NCBI RefSeq assembly: GCF_014838715.1 | Contig: NZ_CP061947.1 | Coordinates: 5,756,001-5,820,000 of the forward strand | Reading direction: 5' to 3' | Length of the DNA stretch: 64,000 nucleotides | From: Algoriphagus sp. Y33 | Lineage (GTDB): Bacteria > Bacteroidota > Bacteroidia > Cytophagales > Cyclobacteriaceae | Shown here: positions 46,051 to 53,612 of the stretch, one piece after another | Numbering within the stretch: the stretch's first letter is position 1 | How the letters are laid out: every line of letters begins with the position of its first letter | Notes under the pieces: generated by a model | What the model was told of the DNA's origin: nothing | The model's database searches: none | Seen by the model: the letters and a program-made list of their open reading frames with translations, nothing else | Program-made: the position numbers and the translations under genes

Positions 46051-46592
46051 TTTCTATGTGACAAATATAACTGATTTTTTAGAATTTCAAAACTTTGGCA
46101 GTTTTAATAACTAATTGCCAAAACATTGGATTCAATATGCATTTTAAACTTCCATTCAGAATTTTGAATAAATTGAGAAAATAAATGATTACTAGTCCAT
46201 AAGTTCACTTCCGGAACAATTCCAGGAGGCATCTCAAAATGGCCTTTGATAATACTTTCAGCAATTCTATTACCTGAAACCTGGCAATAATCACAATAAC
46301 AGATTTTCAGTTTTTCAATCGAAACGGACAAAAAGGGCAGCGAAGTTTGTGTCCGCATTACTTATGATTTTTTAAAAGCAGCCAAAAGACTACGGCATAA
46401 TGGATAAGGCTCTGTGCCGCCGCCTTATCCACCCTGCGGGACTTATTCCGTTTCCTTTTGGCCTCCGGCGGACACACTTCCTGTGCTTTCTTTTTTTCCG
46501 TTTTTTCTTTTGAAAAACATTCGCTTTTCGGGAGCTGACGGGGTGAAAAAGGAAGCATAAATAACCATTTATTCATTCTAAAACTATTTGTT
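46051..46592. other. Intergenic region with divergent promoters and a 9-bp inverted repeat
   Basis: 540 bases between the defence operon (minus) and ssb (plus). An open frame on the minus strand (46104-46358, 84 codons) is not supported by any recognised motif and may be chance. Inverted repeat GGATAAGGC / GCCTTATCC lies at 46402-46410 and 46422-46430. The AT-rich end before 46593 probably holds the ssb promoter. Confidence 0.55.
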
Positions 46593-46988
46593 ATGGTAAT
46601 CACAGGAAGATTGACGGCAGACGCAAATGTCGCAGAACTCAAGGACGACAGGAAAGTAGTAAACTTTTCTATCGCTATCAATGACCGCTATAAAACCAAA
46701 GCGGGGGAGCAAAAGGAAGTGACCAACTATGTTAGTTGTGCCTATTGGCTCAACACAACTGTAGTCCAATGGCTGAAAAAAGGCGCATTGGTGGAACTAT
46801 ACGGGCGCATCGGGGTGGATGCGTATGTCAACACCGATGGCAATGCAGTCGGACGGCTGAACTTTCACACCAATAATATCAAGCTGTTGGCTACGCCCAG
46901 GCGAAATGGAGGTGCAGTGGAGGAAACAGAAGTTGTAACCCAGGGCAGTAACGGTAACGGGGATGAAAAGGACGACCTCCCTTTCTAA
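46593..46988 (+). CDS. ssb: Single-stranded DNA-binding protein
   Basis: This 131-residue OB-fold protein starts MVITGRLTADANVAEL and continues VVNFSIAINDRYKTKAGEQKEVTNYVSCAYW, typical of SSB. The C-terminal tail ends DEKDDLPF, the acidic/hydrophobic tip used by SSB proteins to recruit partners. It is the first plus-strand gene of the conjugative-element backbone and probably protects transferred single strands. The AT-rich sequence just upstream (TTCATTCTAAAACTATTTGTTATG) looks promoter-like. Confidence 0.95.
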   Translation: MVITGRLTADANVAELKDDRKVVNFSIAINDRYKTKAGEQKEVTNYVSCAYWLNTTVVQWLKKGALVELYGRIGVDAYVNTDGNAVGRLNFHTNNIKLLATPRRNGGAVEETEVVTQGSNGNGDEKDDLPF

Positions 46989-47034
46989 TCAACATTTTCA
47001 AAATCTATTCTTAAACATTTAAAATTAATATATC

Positions 47035-48102
47035 ATGGCACATGACATTCATTTAGACGAAACGACAGGCAAGCACAGCTTTTTCAGCGTGAAGGAAAAA
47101 GCGTGGCATGGGTTGGGGCAAATCGTACAGGACTACCCCACCAGCGCCGAAGCGATACAACATGCAGGACTGGATTACGAGGTGGTCAAATCCCCCTTGT
47201 TCACTAAAGGGCAAACACTCTTAGCCGATAACGGTGGATTGGTAACGGGCGATGCGGAACTGGCCGTACCCAATTACTACGCCACTATGCGCACCGATTC
47301 CAACACGGTACTCGGCGTGGTGGGCAGGGATTATCACGTGGTGCAGAACCGTGACGCATTTTCCTTTTTCGACAGCATCGTGGGCGGGGAAGGGATTATG
47401 TATGAAACCGCAGGGGCGTTGGGCAACGGTGAACGGATTTTCATCACTGCCAAACTGCCGGGCTATATCCGTGTGGGGAGTGACGACCTCATCGAACAAT
47501 ACCTGTTCCTGACCACTTCCCATGATGGCAGCAGGAGCATCACCGCAGCATTCACACCGATACGTATCGTTTGCGCCAATACCCTCAATGCAGCCATGCA
47601 CCGCAAAAGCAATACGGTTAAAATCCGCCATACATCAGGTGCAAAGGAACGGTTGGAGGAAGCCCATAAGCTGATGGGCATGAGCAATAAATTGTCTATG
47701 CAGATGGAAGGCATTTTCAACCAATGGACGAAAGTACGCATCACGGACAGCGAGGTGAAGAAACTGATACAGCTTGCCATGATACCCAATAAGGAGGTGC
47801 TGGACAAACTGAAATCAGGCAGGGACGAGGAACTGTCCACGGCTTATAACAACATGGTGGACAAGGTATATGAATACGGCATGTCCAACCCCACACAGCA
47901 ACTGGACACTACCAAAGGGACGTTGTTTGGCGCATATAATTCCGTAACGGGCTATTTCCAAAATGTGCGCAATTACAAAAACGATGAAGCCAAGCTGAAA
48001 TCTATCCTATTGGGTGGCACGGCGCAAATCCGTACACAAGCTGCATTTAACCTTTGCACCGATTTCGCCAAATCAGGAGCGGTTGTACTCAACTGGAATT
48101 AG
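47035..48102 (+). CDS. DUF932 domain protein (phage/plasmid-type)
   Basis: This 355-residue protein is of the DUF932 family, common on conjugative elements and plasmids of Bacteroidota. Recognisable parts are the N-terminal SFFSVKEKAWHGLGQIVQDYP, YATMRTDSNTVLGVVGRDYHVVQNRDAFSFFDSI, FTPIRIVCANTLNAAM and a C-terminal AAFNLCTDFAKSGAVVLNWN. The biochemical role of the family is not established. It follows ssb by 46 bases and precedes a strong hairpin. Confidence 0.9.
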   Translation: MAHDIHLDETTGKHSFFSVKEKAWHGLGQIVQDYPTSAEAIQHAGLDYEVVKSPLFTKGQTLLADNGGLVTGDAELAVPNYYATMRTDSNTVLGVVGRDYHVVQNRDAFSFFDSIVGGEGIMYETAGALGNGERIFITAKLPGYIRVGSDDLIEQYLFLTTSHDGSRSITAAFTPIRIVCANTLNAAMHRKSNTVKIRHTSGAKERLEEAHKLMGMSNKLSMQMEGIFNQWTKVRITDSEVKKLIQLAMIPNKEVLDKLKSGRDEELSTAYNNMVDKVYEYGMSNPTQQLDTTKGTLFGAYNSVTGYFQNVRNYKNDEAKLKSILLGGTAQIRTQAAFNLCTDFAKSGAVVLNWN

Positions 48103-48112
48103 GATAAACAAC

Positions 48113-48141
48113 GGGTAGCCCTCTTAAAGGCAGGGCTACCC
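48113..48141 (+). terminator. Hairpin after the DUF932 gene (possible terminator)
   Basis: Perfect 10-bp stem GGGTAGCCCT / AGGGCTACCC with a 9-nt loop (48123-48131), followed by ATTTAAAAT rather than a long T-run. It could be an intrinsic terminator or an RNA-stabilising element between genes. Confidence 0.6.
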
Positions 48142-48167
48142 ATTTAAAATCATCAAAACACAAAGAC

Positions 48168-48557
48168 ATGAAACCCATAGATAAAATGACCAACAGGGAC
48201 AAGGCGGAATTGCTACACGGGCTGTTTCCCGAAGAAATACCTGCATTCACGGACTATGTTAAACGGGTATGCCTGACCATAAAAGAGAACGAAGAGGAGG
48301 AACGGGCAAAGGGAGAACATGGGATAATAGGTTTTGACTTCTGGTTGCAAATGGTGAACGACACCGAGTACAGGATTGACCGCTACGGGGTGCAACTGCA
48401 CAAACGGGCAAGGTTGTTCGCAGACCAGTTGTTTGACGGGCAGAACGCCTTATTGATGCAGTATTGCCTCAAATTATATACAGGTGTTCGGAAACACGAT
48501 AACCAAACATTCACAGATATGGTAGGGGCACTGTTCAAAACGGATAAAATTAAATGA
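48168..48557 (+). CDS. ICE backbone protein of unknown function
   Basis: This 129-residue soluble, charged, helical protein starts MKPIDKMTNRDKAELLHGLFPEEIPAFTDYV. It contains an acidic KENEEEERAKGEHG stretch and GFDFWLQMVNDTEYRIDRYG. No enzymatic motif is seen. Its position between the DUF932 gene and PRTRC genes is typical for such elements in Bacteroidota. It begins 26 bases after the hairpin and ends 20 bases before the PRTRC E start. Confidence 0.7.
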   Translation: MKPIDKMTNRDKAELLHGLFPEEIPAFTDYVKRVCLTIKENEEEERAKGEHGIIGFDFWLQMVNDTEYRIDRYGVQLHKRARLFADQLFDGQNALLMQYCLKLYTGVRKHDNQTFTDMVGALFKTDKIK

Positions 48558-48577
48558 CTAATCAAATTCATAAAATA

Positions 48578-49123
48578 ATGGAAACTAATTTCTTCAAACA
48601 GGTAGCCCAAATGGGCGTAACAGGTGATTTGCAAATTACCATCAGGACAGGGGCGGACGGTAACTGGTTAGTATCGGTACTGCTCAATAACAAAGGTTGC
48701 GGGGACAACGCCAAACAGGTGATACCGCCATTGGTATTGAAAGGCAGTGCAGAAGAACTGGACAACGGATTTTTCGGCAGCATTACCCCACCCCTGCAAC
48801 AGACCTCCGAACTCATGGTGAACATGGAAGCCTACCTCAAGGCGCAGGAGGAAGCCAAAAAGCAATCGGCAATGGAAAAGGAAAAAGCCGATAAAGAGAA
48901 GAAAGAAAAAGAGGCGAAGGAAAAGAAATATACCGAGGCGATGAAGAAAGCGGACGAACTGGAAAAGGAGGGAAAGCACCGTGAGGCGTGGATGAAAGTC
49001 CCCGATGTATCGGAGTATCCCGAACACGAAGAAACAATCCGCAAACGCAAGTCGGAACTTTCGGCACAGTTCGCACCCGACCTGTTCAGGGCGGATGCAC
49101 CCGACACCCAAACGGCACAATAA
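48578..49123 (+). CDS. PRTRC system protein E
   Basis: This 181-residue protein begins METNFFKQVAQMGVTGDLQITIRTGADGNWLVSV. That strand-rich N-terminal domain (residues 1-85) matches PRTRC protein E. A long highly charged helix follows (AYLKAQEEAKKQSAMEKEKADKEKKEKEAKEKK, about 87-120), then a short C-terminal domain. PRTRC genes (ParB-related, ThiF-related cassette) are conserved in plasmids and conjugative elements; their joint role is unknown, and no parB-like member is seen here. The ATG at 48578 is preferred to an upstream ATG at 48554 because the preceding gene's stop lies at 48557. Confidence 0.85.
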   Translation: METNFFKQVAQMGVTGDLQITIRTGADGNWLVSVLLNNKGCGDNAKQVIPPLVLKGSAEELDNGFFGSITPPLQQTSELMVNMEAYLKAQEEAKKQSAMEKEKADKEKKEKEAKEKKYTEAMKKADELEKEGKHREAWMKVPDVSEYPEHEETIRKRKSELSAQFAPDLFRADAPDTQTAQ

Positions 49124-49152
49124 TATTTATTCACCTTAAAAATCTTTAGAAA

Positions 49153-49371
49153 ATGTTACTGGCGACACAATTAGAACGGAAATTCAGGATGGAGGACAAA
49201 GGGCAGGAAATCATACTTACAGACCCTGATGAAGGGTTAAGCCCCGAAGCGGTGCTGAACTTTTACAGCAACTCATACCCCCTCCTGACAACGGCCACCA
49301 TAGCGGGGCCCACCATACAGGACGATGCGGTATGGTTTGAATTTAAAACCACCATCGGCACAAAGGGATAG
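49153..49371 (+). CDS. PRTRC system protein C
   Basis: This 72-residue small protein has the pattern LERKFRMEDKGQEIILTDPDEGLSPEAVLNFYSNSYPLLTTATIAGP, characteristic of PRTRC protein C. It is a compact beta-rich protein with no signal or membrane part. It begins 29 bases after protein E and is followed two bases later by a short reading frame at 49374. Confidence 0.88.
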   Translation: MLLATQLERKFRMEDKGQEIILTDPDEGLSPEAVLNFYSNSYPLLTTATIAGPTIQDDAVWFEFKTTIGTKG

Positions 49372-49373
49372 TC

Positions 49374-49571
49374 ATGGCAGGGGAACAAAAACGCCAAAGC
49401 CAGAAAGTGGCAAGGCAAATCAGGGAAACGGAAAACTATTCAAAGCAATGGTATATACACCAGTACATAGGGCAATTCGCAGGGGAATTGGACAGGCTGC
49501 CCGATGCGGCACAGCTAAGAAAGGACAAGCAAAAGTCCGCACCATTGAATTTGGTGTACATGGTTTTTTAA
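49374..49571 (+). CDS. Short PRTRC-cassette reading frame, possibly the 5' part of a frameshifted gene
   Basis: 65 codons start with ATG two bases after the protein C stop, and read as convincing protein: MAGEQKRQSQKVARQIRETE, then NYSKQWYIHQYIGQFAGELDRL and LRKDKQ. The end, SAPLNLVYMVF then stop, overlaps the next reading frame (one base back) by more than 30 codons. In the same interval the other frame is Arg/Gly-rich and looks out-of-frame. Either this is a separate small gene or the 49448-50533 gene is frameshifted near 49530-49560. A short separate gene is possible because short proteins in this place occur in related elements, but I cannot tell which is right. Confidence 0.5.
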   Translation: MAGEQKRQSQKVARQIRETENYSKQWYIHQYIGQFAGELDRLPDAAQLRKDKQKSAPLNLVYMVF

Positions 49572-50533
49572 GCCACCGCTTTCAGCCGCTTCGGGGCGAG
49601 AACTCATTGCCTTACAGCAAGGAGGGCGAAGCCTTCCTGCTGTCCTCGTTCAGCAATCTTGCAGCCTTGTACGGCTATGAGCCTATGGACGTATCGGGCG
49701 AGCCATTCCCGCTGAACATCTCTGCCCTCTACCGACAAGCAACGGAAATACTTGCCCAAAAGGACAAGTGGGTGGAACTGCTATTGGTTGAAGACGGGGG
49801 GCGAATAAGGCTGGCGACCACCAAGTCGGCATCCACGGGCAGCACCCTGTTCTTCCTGCCCGTCTATCCTTTGTGGAAATGGATGTACGGGAAGAAGCAC
49901 AGACAAGAGATTAACCTCCTGCTGTCCGTCTTCGCTTACCTGCACAACGTAGTGGGCATACCATTTTTCAACGGGTGGACTTACACGGGCAGCCGTTATC
50001 AAACTATGCTGGAATGGCTGACCGAGGATGACGGCTGGACGGACTATGAAGAACATGCGGCTTGCCTCTCTTCGGTAAAGGCTGCCATTTATTTCGGGGA
50101 CAGGCTGCACAAAATAGTTAAGCGCCCTTACCACCTCCATGTGTGGGAGGAGAGATTAGAGCAACTTCCTACAAGTTGCGAACAGTCTATATCCATCCAT
50201 GAAATAGCGGAACAACTGTACAGGCTGTACCGGGATTATCCGACACGAAGCCTTGCGGATAACATCCATCCTGAACTGCTGCGCCCCAACGAGGAAAACC
50301 GCATGACGATGGAGCAGGTCTTTTCCTTTATATGGGATGAACGGGGCTGGCTCGGTCAGAACCTGATGGAAATGGTCTGTGCCGAACTGAATGAATGCTG
50401 TGCAGCGGATGAACCCATGGCCATACAGTATTTCGATACACCCCAAAGCGAGGCAACGCACGACCTTGATTTTGAAACAAGGCTATACGACCTGCTGCAT
50501 GAATTATCAGACATTTTAAGAATGATGCTATGA
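49448..50533 (+). CDS. PRTRC-cassette protein of unknown function (5' end uncertain)
   Basis: From about codon 35 on (VRTIEFGVHGFLSHRFQPLRGEN) this reads as normal protein. It is a roughly 330-residue protein with GEAFLLSSFSNLAALYGYEPMD, FFLPVYPLWKWMYGKKHRQE, a Trp/Tyr-rich middle and a helical acidic C-terminus. The preceding stretch, open back to 49325, is Arg/Gly-rich and looks like the wrong frame, so the true N-terminus may come from the frame at 49374 after a one-base shift. No family name is known to me. It overlaps the start of PRTRC protein B by 4 bases. Confidence 0.65.
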   Translation: MVYTPVHRAIRRGIGQAARCGTAKKGQAKVRTIEFGVHGFLSHRFQPLRGENSLPYSKEGEAFLLSSFSNLAALYGYEPMDVSGEPFPLNISALYRQATEILAQKDKWVELLLVEDGGRIRLATTKSASTGSTLFFLPVYPLWKWMYGKKHRQEINLLLSVFAYLHNVVGIPFFNGWTYTGSRYQTMLEWLTEDDGWTDYEEHAACLSSVKAAIYFGDRLHKIVKRPYHLHVWEERLEQLPTSCEQSISIHEIAEQLYRLYRDYPTRSLADNIHPELLRPNEENRMTMEQVFSFIWDERGWLGQNLMEMVCAELNECCAADEPMAIQYFDTPQSEATHDLDFETRLYDLLHELSDILRMML

Positions 50534-51243
50534 AGAATATAACGGATAAACTGGATGCTGTTTACCTGCCGAAAAAGGCATTGGTGATTTACCAGTCCCA
50601 AACAGAACGGGAAGAGGTGTACGTGGAAGCCTGGGACATAGACAGGCGGGGATGCCCCATTAACGCCCACCCATTGAGTGTCAGGGAAACGATAGCACTT
50701 GCTGATTGCCTGAACAGCGCGAGGGAAGTACGGACGGACTACCTCGGATGTGCGGGGCTGTTCCCCGACAAGCTGTTGCAGGTCAACCACTACCGGGGCT
50801 TTGCGGTTTGGCAGACACCACCCCAACGGGTGAACCTGCTGTTCACCGAAGGTCTGACCGTCCCCTGCGGGATGGCATCCGTACCCGCCTTGCTGTGGAA
50901 AGCAGACAGGGGCAGTCTGTCACTATATGCATTGAAAAACAAAGGCAAACCGAAAGCGGAAACGACATTATACCATGCACCATTTTTCAATGTATATGAT
51001 AATGGCGGGGTGTGTATGGGTACGGTGGAAACGGATTTTTCCGAAGCGGAAAACGTGGAGCAATTCATACAGCTATGGGAACAGGCGTTCTGGAACAGCT
51101 ACTTCAGCCACCTCAACGGGGACATCTCTCCTGCAAACTGCAATATCGTGCAGTTGTGGCAAGGGCTGGTAGGAACGGACAAGCCGTTTCCGAATGACGT
51201 GTTAATCAAACAGGGTAAAACCATCAAAGACATTTTAGGATGA
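50530..51243 (+). CDS. PRTRC system protein B
   Basis: This 237-residue protein matches PRTRC protein B. Features are YLPKKALVIYQSQTEREEVYVEAWDIDRRGCPINAHPLSV at the start, then a segment with LFPDKLLQVN, RGFAVWQTPPQRVNLLF, and a C-terminal part with SHLNGDISPANCNIVQLWQGLVG. Function is unknown; it is a standard cassette member. It overlaps both neighbours by 4 bases (start at 50530 with the preceding gene, end at 51243 with the ThiF gene), indicating a tight operon. Confidence 0.88.
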   Translation: MKNITDKLDAVYLPKKALVIYQSQTEREEVYVEAWDIDRRGCPINAHPLSVRETIALADCLNSAREVRTDYLGCAGLFPDKLLQVNHYRGFAVWQTPPQRVNLLFTEGLTVPCGMASVPALLWKADRGSLSLYALKNKGKPKAETTLYHAPFFNVYDNGGVCMGTVETDFSEAENVEQFIQLWEQAFWNSYFSHLNGDISPANCNIVQLWQGLVGTDKPFPNDVLIKQGKTIKDILG

Positions 51244-52043
51244 AGCATAGCATGACAAAGACGGTAAAACAGGCGGCGCATTTTACGCACCCATACCTGC
51301 TGAATTCCACCAATCCAGTAACATTGAACCTCATAGGCTGCGGGGGGACAGGCTCACAGGTATTGACCTGCCTCGCAAGGATGCACGTTTCCCTGCTGGC
51401 GCTCGGACATACGGGGCTACAGGTGAACGTATTCGATGATGATACCGTAACGGAAGCCAACAAGGGGAGGCAGTTGTTTGCTGATGCGGAAATCGGCATG
51501 AACAAAGCCGTAGTACTGGTAAACCGCATCAACCGTTTTTTCGGGACGAACTGGAAAGCTGTACCGTCACGGTATGGAAGGGACTCGCACCGTGATGCCT
51601 CTATTACCCTGAGTTGTGTGGATAATGTGGAAACAAGATACAAGGTTGCGGAAGTATTGAAGCCACGGACGGCAGGTGGGAACAGGCAGATGCACCAGCC
51701 TATGTACTGGATGGATTTTGGGAACAGGCAATATACGGGACAGGTGATATTATCTACTATAGGTAAAGTGGAACAGCCTTCATCCAAAAAGTACAGTCCC
51801 GTTAGTGAACTGCCAATGGTAACGGAGGAATTTAAGCCGTTACTGGATGAAGCGGACGGGGATGATACGCCAAGCTGTTCGATGGCGGAGGCGCTGGCGA
51901 AGCAGGATTTGTTTATCAACTCCACGCTGGCACAGATGGGGGCATCACTGCTGTGGCAACTATTCCGTGAGGGGATGATTTTCAACAGGGGATTTTTCCT
52001 AAATTTAAAGGACTTCAGGTCGCAACCGCTTAAGATAACCTAG
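51240..52043 (+). CDS. PRTRC system ThiF family protein
   Basis: This 267-residue protein has a Rossmann/ThiF start (VTLNLIGCGGTGSQVLTCLARMHVSL), an acidic strand VNVFDDDTVTEANKGRQLF, and SCVDNVETRYKVAEVL. This is the adenylate-binding fold of E1/ThiF-like enzymes. A downstream Cys in TPSCSMAEALAKQDLFINS is a candidate for the reactive Cys. The gene is the ThiF member of the PRTRC cassette; a ubiquitin-like or ThiS-like partner was not found in the window. It overlaps PRTRC B by 4 bases. Confidence 0.9.
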   Translation: MKHSMTKTVKQAAHFTHPYLLNSTNPVTLNLIGCGGTGSQVLTCLARMHVSLLALGHTGLQVNVFDDDTVTEANKGRQLFADAEIGMNKAVVLVNRINRFFGTNWKAVPSRYGRDSHRDASITLSCVDNVETRYKVAEVLKPRTAGGNRQMHQPMYWMDFGNRQYTGQVILSTIGKVEQPSSKKYSPVSELPMVTEEFKPLLDEADGDDTPSCSMAEALAKQDLFINSTLAQMGASLLWQLFREGMIFNRGFFLNLKDFRSQPLKIT

Positions 52044-52062
52044 CTTATATAATTTTTGAACT

Positions 52063-52350
52063 ATGGAAAGAATGAAGCTTTATGCCTGGATACTGATAGT
52101 CGCAGCTTTGGTCATCCAGTACTTTATAGCCAGGAGAAGGTTTAACCGCAGAGGTGTGGGTGGATTGCAGCATTACAATAGCTTTGAAAAGGCAGTAGTC
52201 ACGGGAAGCCTTGAGAAAGCTGGTAAATGGATCAGCATCCTGATGCTGGTCTCAGGGCTGGTGATTTTACTCATGCTTTGGACCGATAAGAAACTGGTAG
52301 AAAAAAACAGGGAAAAAGTACCCACAGAACAAACAAGGGACAGCCGCTAA
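52063..52350 (+). CDS. Small membrane protein (ICE backbone)
   Basis: This 95-residue protein has two hydrophobic segments (LYAWILIVAALVIQYFIA, about 6-22, and WISILMLVSGLVILLMLW, about 57-74) joined by a basic loop (RRRFNRRGVGGLQHYNSFE). The charged tail is KKLVEKNREKVPTEQTRD. The mostly polar middle suggests one hairpin in the membrane. It follows the ThiF gene by 19 bases and ends immediately before the first copy of the structured repeat, which therefore marks the boundary between backbone and Hachiman cargo. Confidence 0.7.
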   Translation: MERMKLYAWILIVAALVIQYFIARRRFNRRGVGGLQHYNSFEKAVVTGSLEKAGKWISILMLVSGLVILLMLWTDKKLVEKNREKVPTEQTRDSR

Positions 52351-52362
52351 AATCGGCGGCTC

Positions 52363-52481
52363 GCAGCCCCTTCCTCATCCTTCGGAACAGGCTGCTCGCA
52401 TTCAGCGGTTCAGCCACATGCGGGAAAATGAAATCAATATTCATGATGCTGCCAGGCATTTTCCAGCAAGAGACTGGAGTT
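52363..52481 (+). repeat. Left copy of a 118-119-bp direct repeat flanking Hachiman (structured unit A1)
   Basis: Positions 52363-52481 match 56257-56374 with two substitutions and one single-base indel. Within it are stem GCAGCC / GGCTGC (52363-52368 / 52390-52395), inner TTCC / GGAA, the 12-mer CGGTTCAGCCAC (52406-52417) and a second stem GGAAAATG / CATTTTCC (52423-52430 / 52457-52464). It begins 13 bases after the preceding gene. Confidence 0.9.
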
Positions 52482-52530
52482 GATAGTCAAGTTTTCCTTT
52501 GATAATGTATGTTCCTTTAGAGTTTTTAAC

Positions 52531-52567
52531 CGCCTGCGCTTTCCTCTTCAATAGGAACAGGAAGGCG
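52531..52567 (+). repeat. Degenerate copy of the structured-repeat first hairpin (unit C)
   Basis: TTCC at 52541-52544, GGAACAGG at 52554-52561 and CGCCT ... AAGGCG ends resemble hairpin 1 of units A and B, but the outer stem is only partly kept. It lies between the left direct repeat and hamA. Confidence 0.5.
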
Positions 52568-52700
52568 TAGAAATTTCAGGATAAATCTCTCGTTTGGGAG
52601 AAGGGAAACGCTATTGCTCATGAAAGGCTTGAAACTTCGACTGTTAACAAGACAATATTTTTTTATATCTTGACATGGTCTAAATAGCAAATTCATCATT

Positions 52701-53612
52701 GTGGATTTTAAACCGAGCATTAACGAAAAATTCTTAGAACTTTTTTACCAGGAGATTGAATGTGAAATCCCAGATACTCATTCTAAACTCAATTTGCATA
52801 TTCTTAAAATAGAGAACAATCAGTTTTGTTATCCCGAGTTAGTTAATAATTTACGAAATCATTTTATTTCATTTTCTTTATCAAGAAAGGAGATTTGCGA
52901 TTTCGAAAAGGATAAAAGATATGGTGAGTTATATGCCAAAGCAGCGTCAAAGTTCAGAGATTATAGTCAGAATGATGGTGAGGCAGGCGAATTACTTTTA
53001 TTTTGCTTCCTTGAATCGCATCTGAAAGCACCTAAAATCCTAACTAAATTAGAAATCAAGCTTTCATCAAACGATTATGCCAAAGGTTCAGACGGAATAC
53101 ACCTGCTTGAATTAGCACCTAAAAACTACCAACTAATTTTTGGCGAATCCAAACTGGAACAAAATTTAACTACATCTATTTCCCATGCTTTTAAATCAAT
53201 ACACGATTTTTTGACGAGGAAAAAGAATAACCTTCAAGATGAAATCGGCTTAATTAATTCGCAGTTGTGCAAAGAAGCGTTTGACGAAGACCTGTACCAA
53301 TTCTTGAAATCGGTTATAATGCCAAAGGCAAACGATACAGACCCTGTTATTAAGAACAACGCCTTTGCCATTTTCGCAGGATTTGAGATTGACCCAACGG
53401 ATGAAGTAAAGCGATTGAACAACCAGGAGTTTTTGGCTCTGCTCAGATCCCAAATAAAAGCAGAAGTAGAAGGCAAAATGAAACACATTAAAAAGAAGAT
53501 TGAAGAGTACGAGCTATACAGCTACACGTTTTATGTTTATGTTTTTCCCTTTATGAAATTGGATGAAACACGAAAAGAAATCATCAAGAAAATTACACGA
53601 GCAGAAGAATGA
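52701..53612 (+). CDS. hamA: HamA nuclease of a Hachiman anti-phage system (DUF1837)
   Basis: This 303-residue protein matches the DUF1837/HamA family. Features are SQNDGEAGELLLFCFLESHL, a conserved helix, then a D (GSDGIHLLEL) and E-x-K (IFGESKL) pair that form a PD-(D/E)XK nuclease centre, and a helical C-terminal part (SHAFKSIHDFL). HamA is a DNase held in check by the helicase HamB until DNA damage or phage infection. The start is GTG at 52701; no ATG gives a full-length product. The stop overlaps the hamB start by 4 bases. The AT-rich upstream region (52640-52700) probably holds the promoter. Confidence 0.9.
   Translation: MDFKPSINEKFLELFYQEIECEIPDTHSKLNLHILKIENNQFCYPELVNNLRNHFISFSLSRKEICDFEKDKRYGELYAKAASKFRDYSQNDGEAGELLLFCFLESHLKAPKILTKLEIKLSSNDYAKGSDGIHLLELAPKNYQLIFGESKLEQNLTTSISHAFKSIHDFLTRKKNNLQDEIGLINSQLCKEAFDEDLYQFLKSVIMPKANDTDPVIKNNAFAIFAGFEIDPTDEVKRLNNQEFLALLRSQIKAEVEGKMKHIKKKIEEYELYSYTFYVYVFPFMKLDETRKEIIKKITRAEE

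Noticed and set aside
46104..46358. 84-codon open frame on the minus strand between the defence operon and ssb
   Set aside because: It has no recognised motif and an ordinary-looking composition, and sits in an AT-rich regulatory stretch. It may be chance or a decayed gene.
48668..49134. Minus-strand open frames opposite PRTRC protein E (up to 150 codons)
   Set aside because: They arise from the Lys/Glu-rich coding of protein E and read as Phe/Ser-rich low-complexity sequence.
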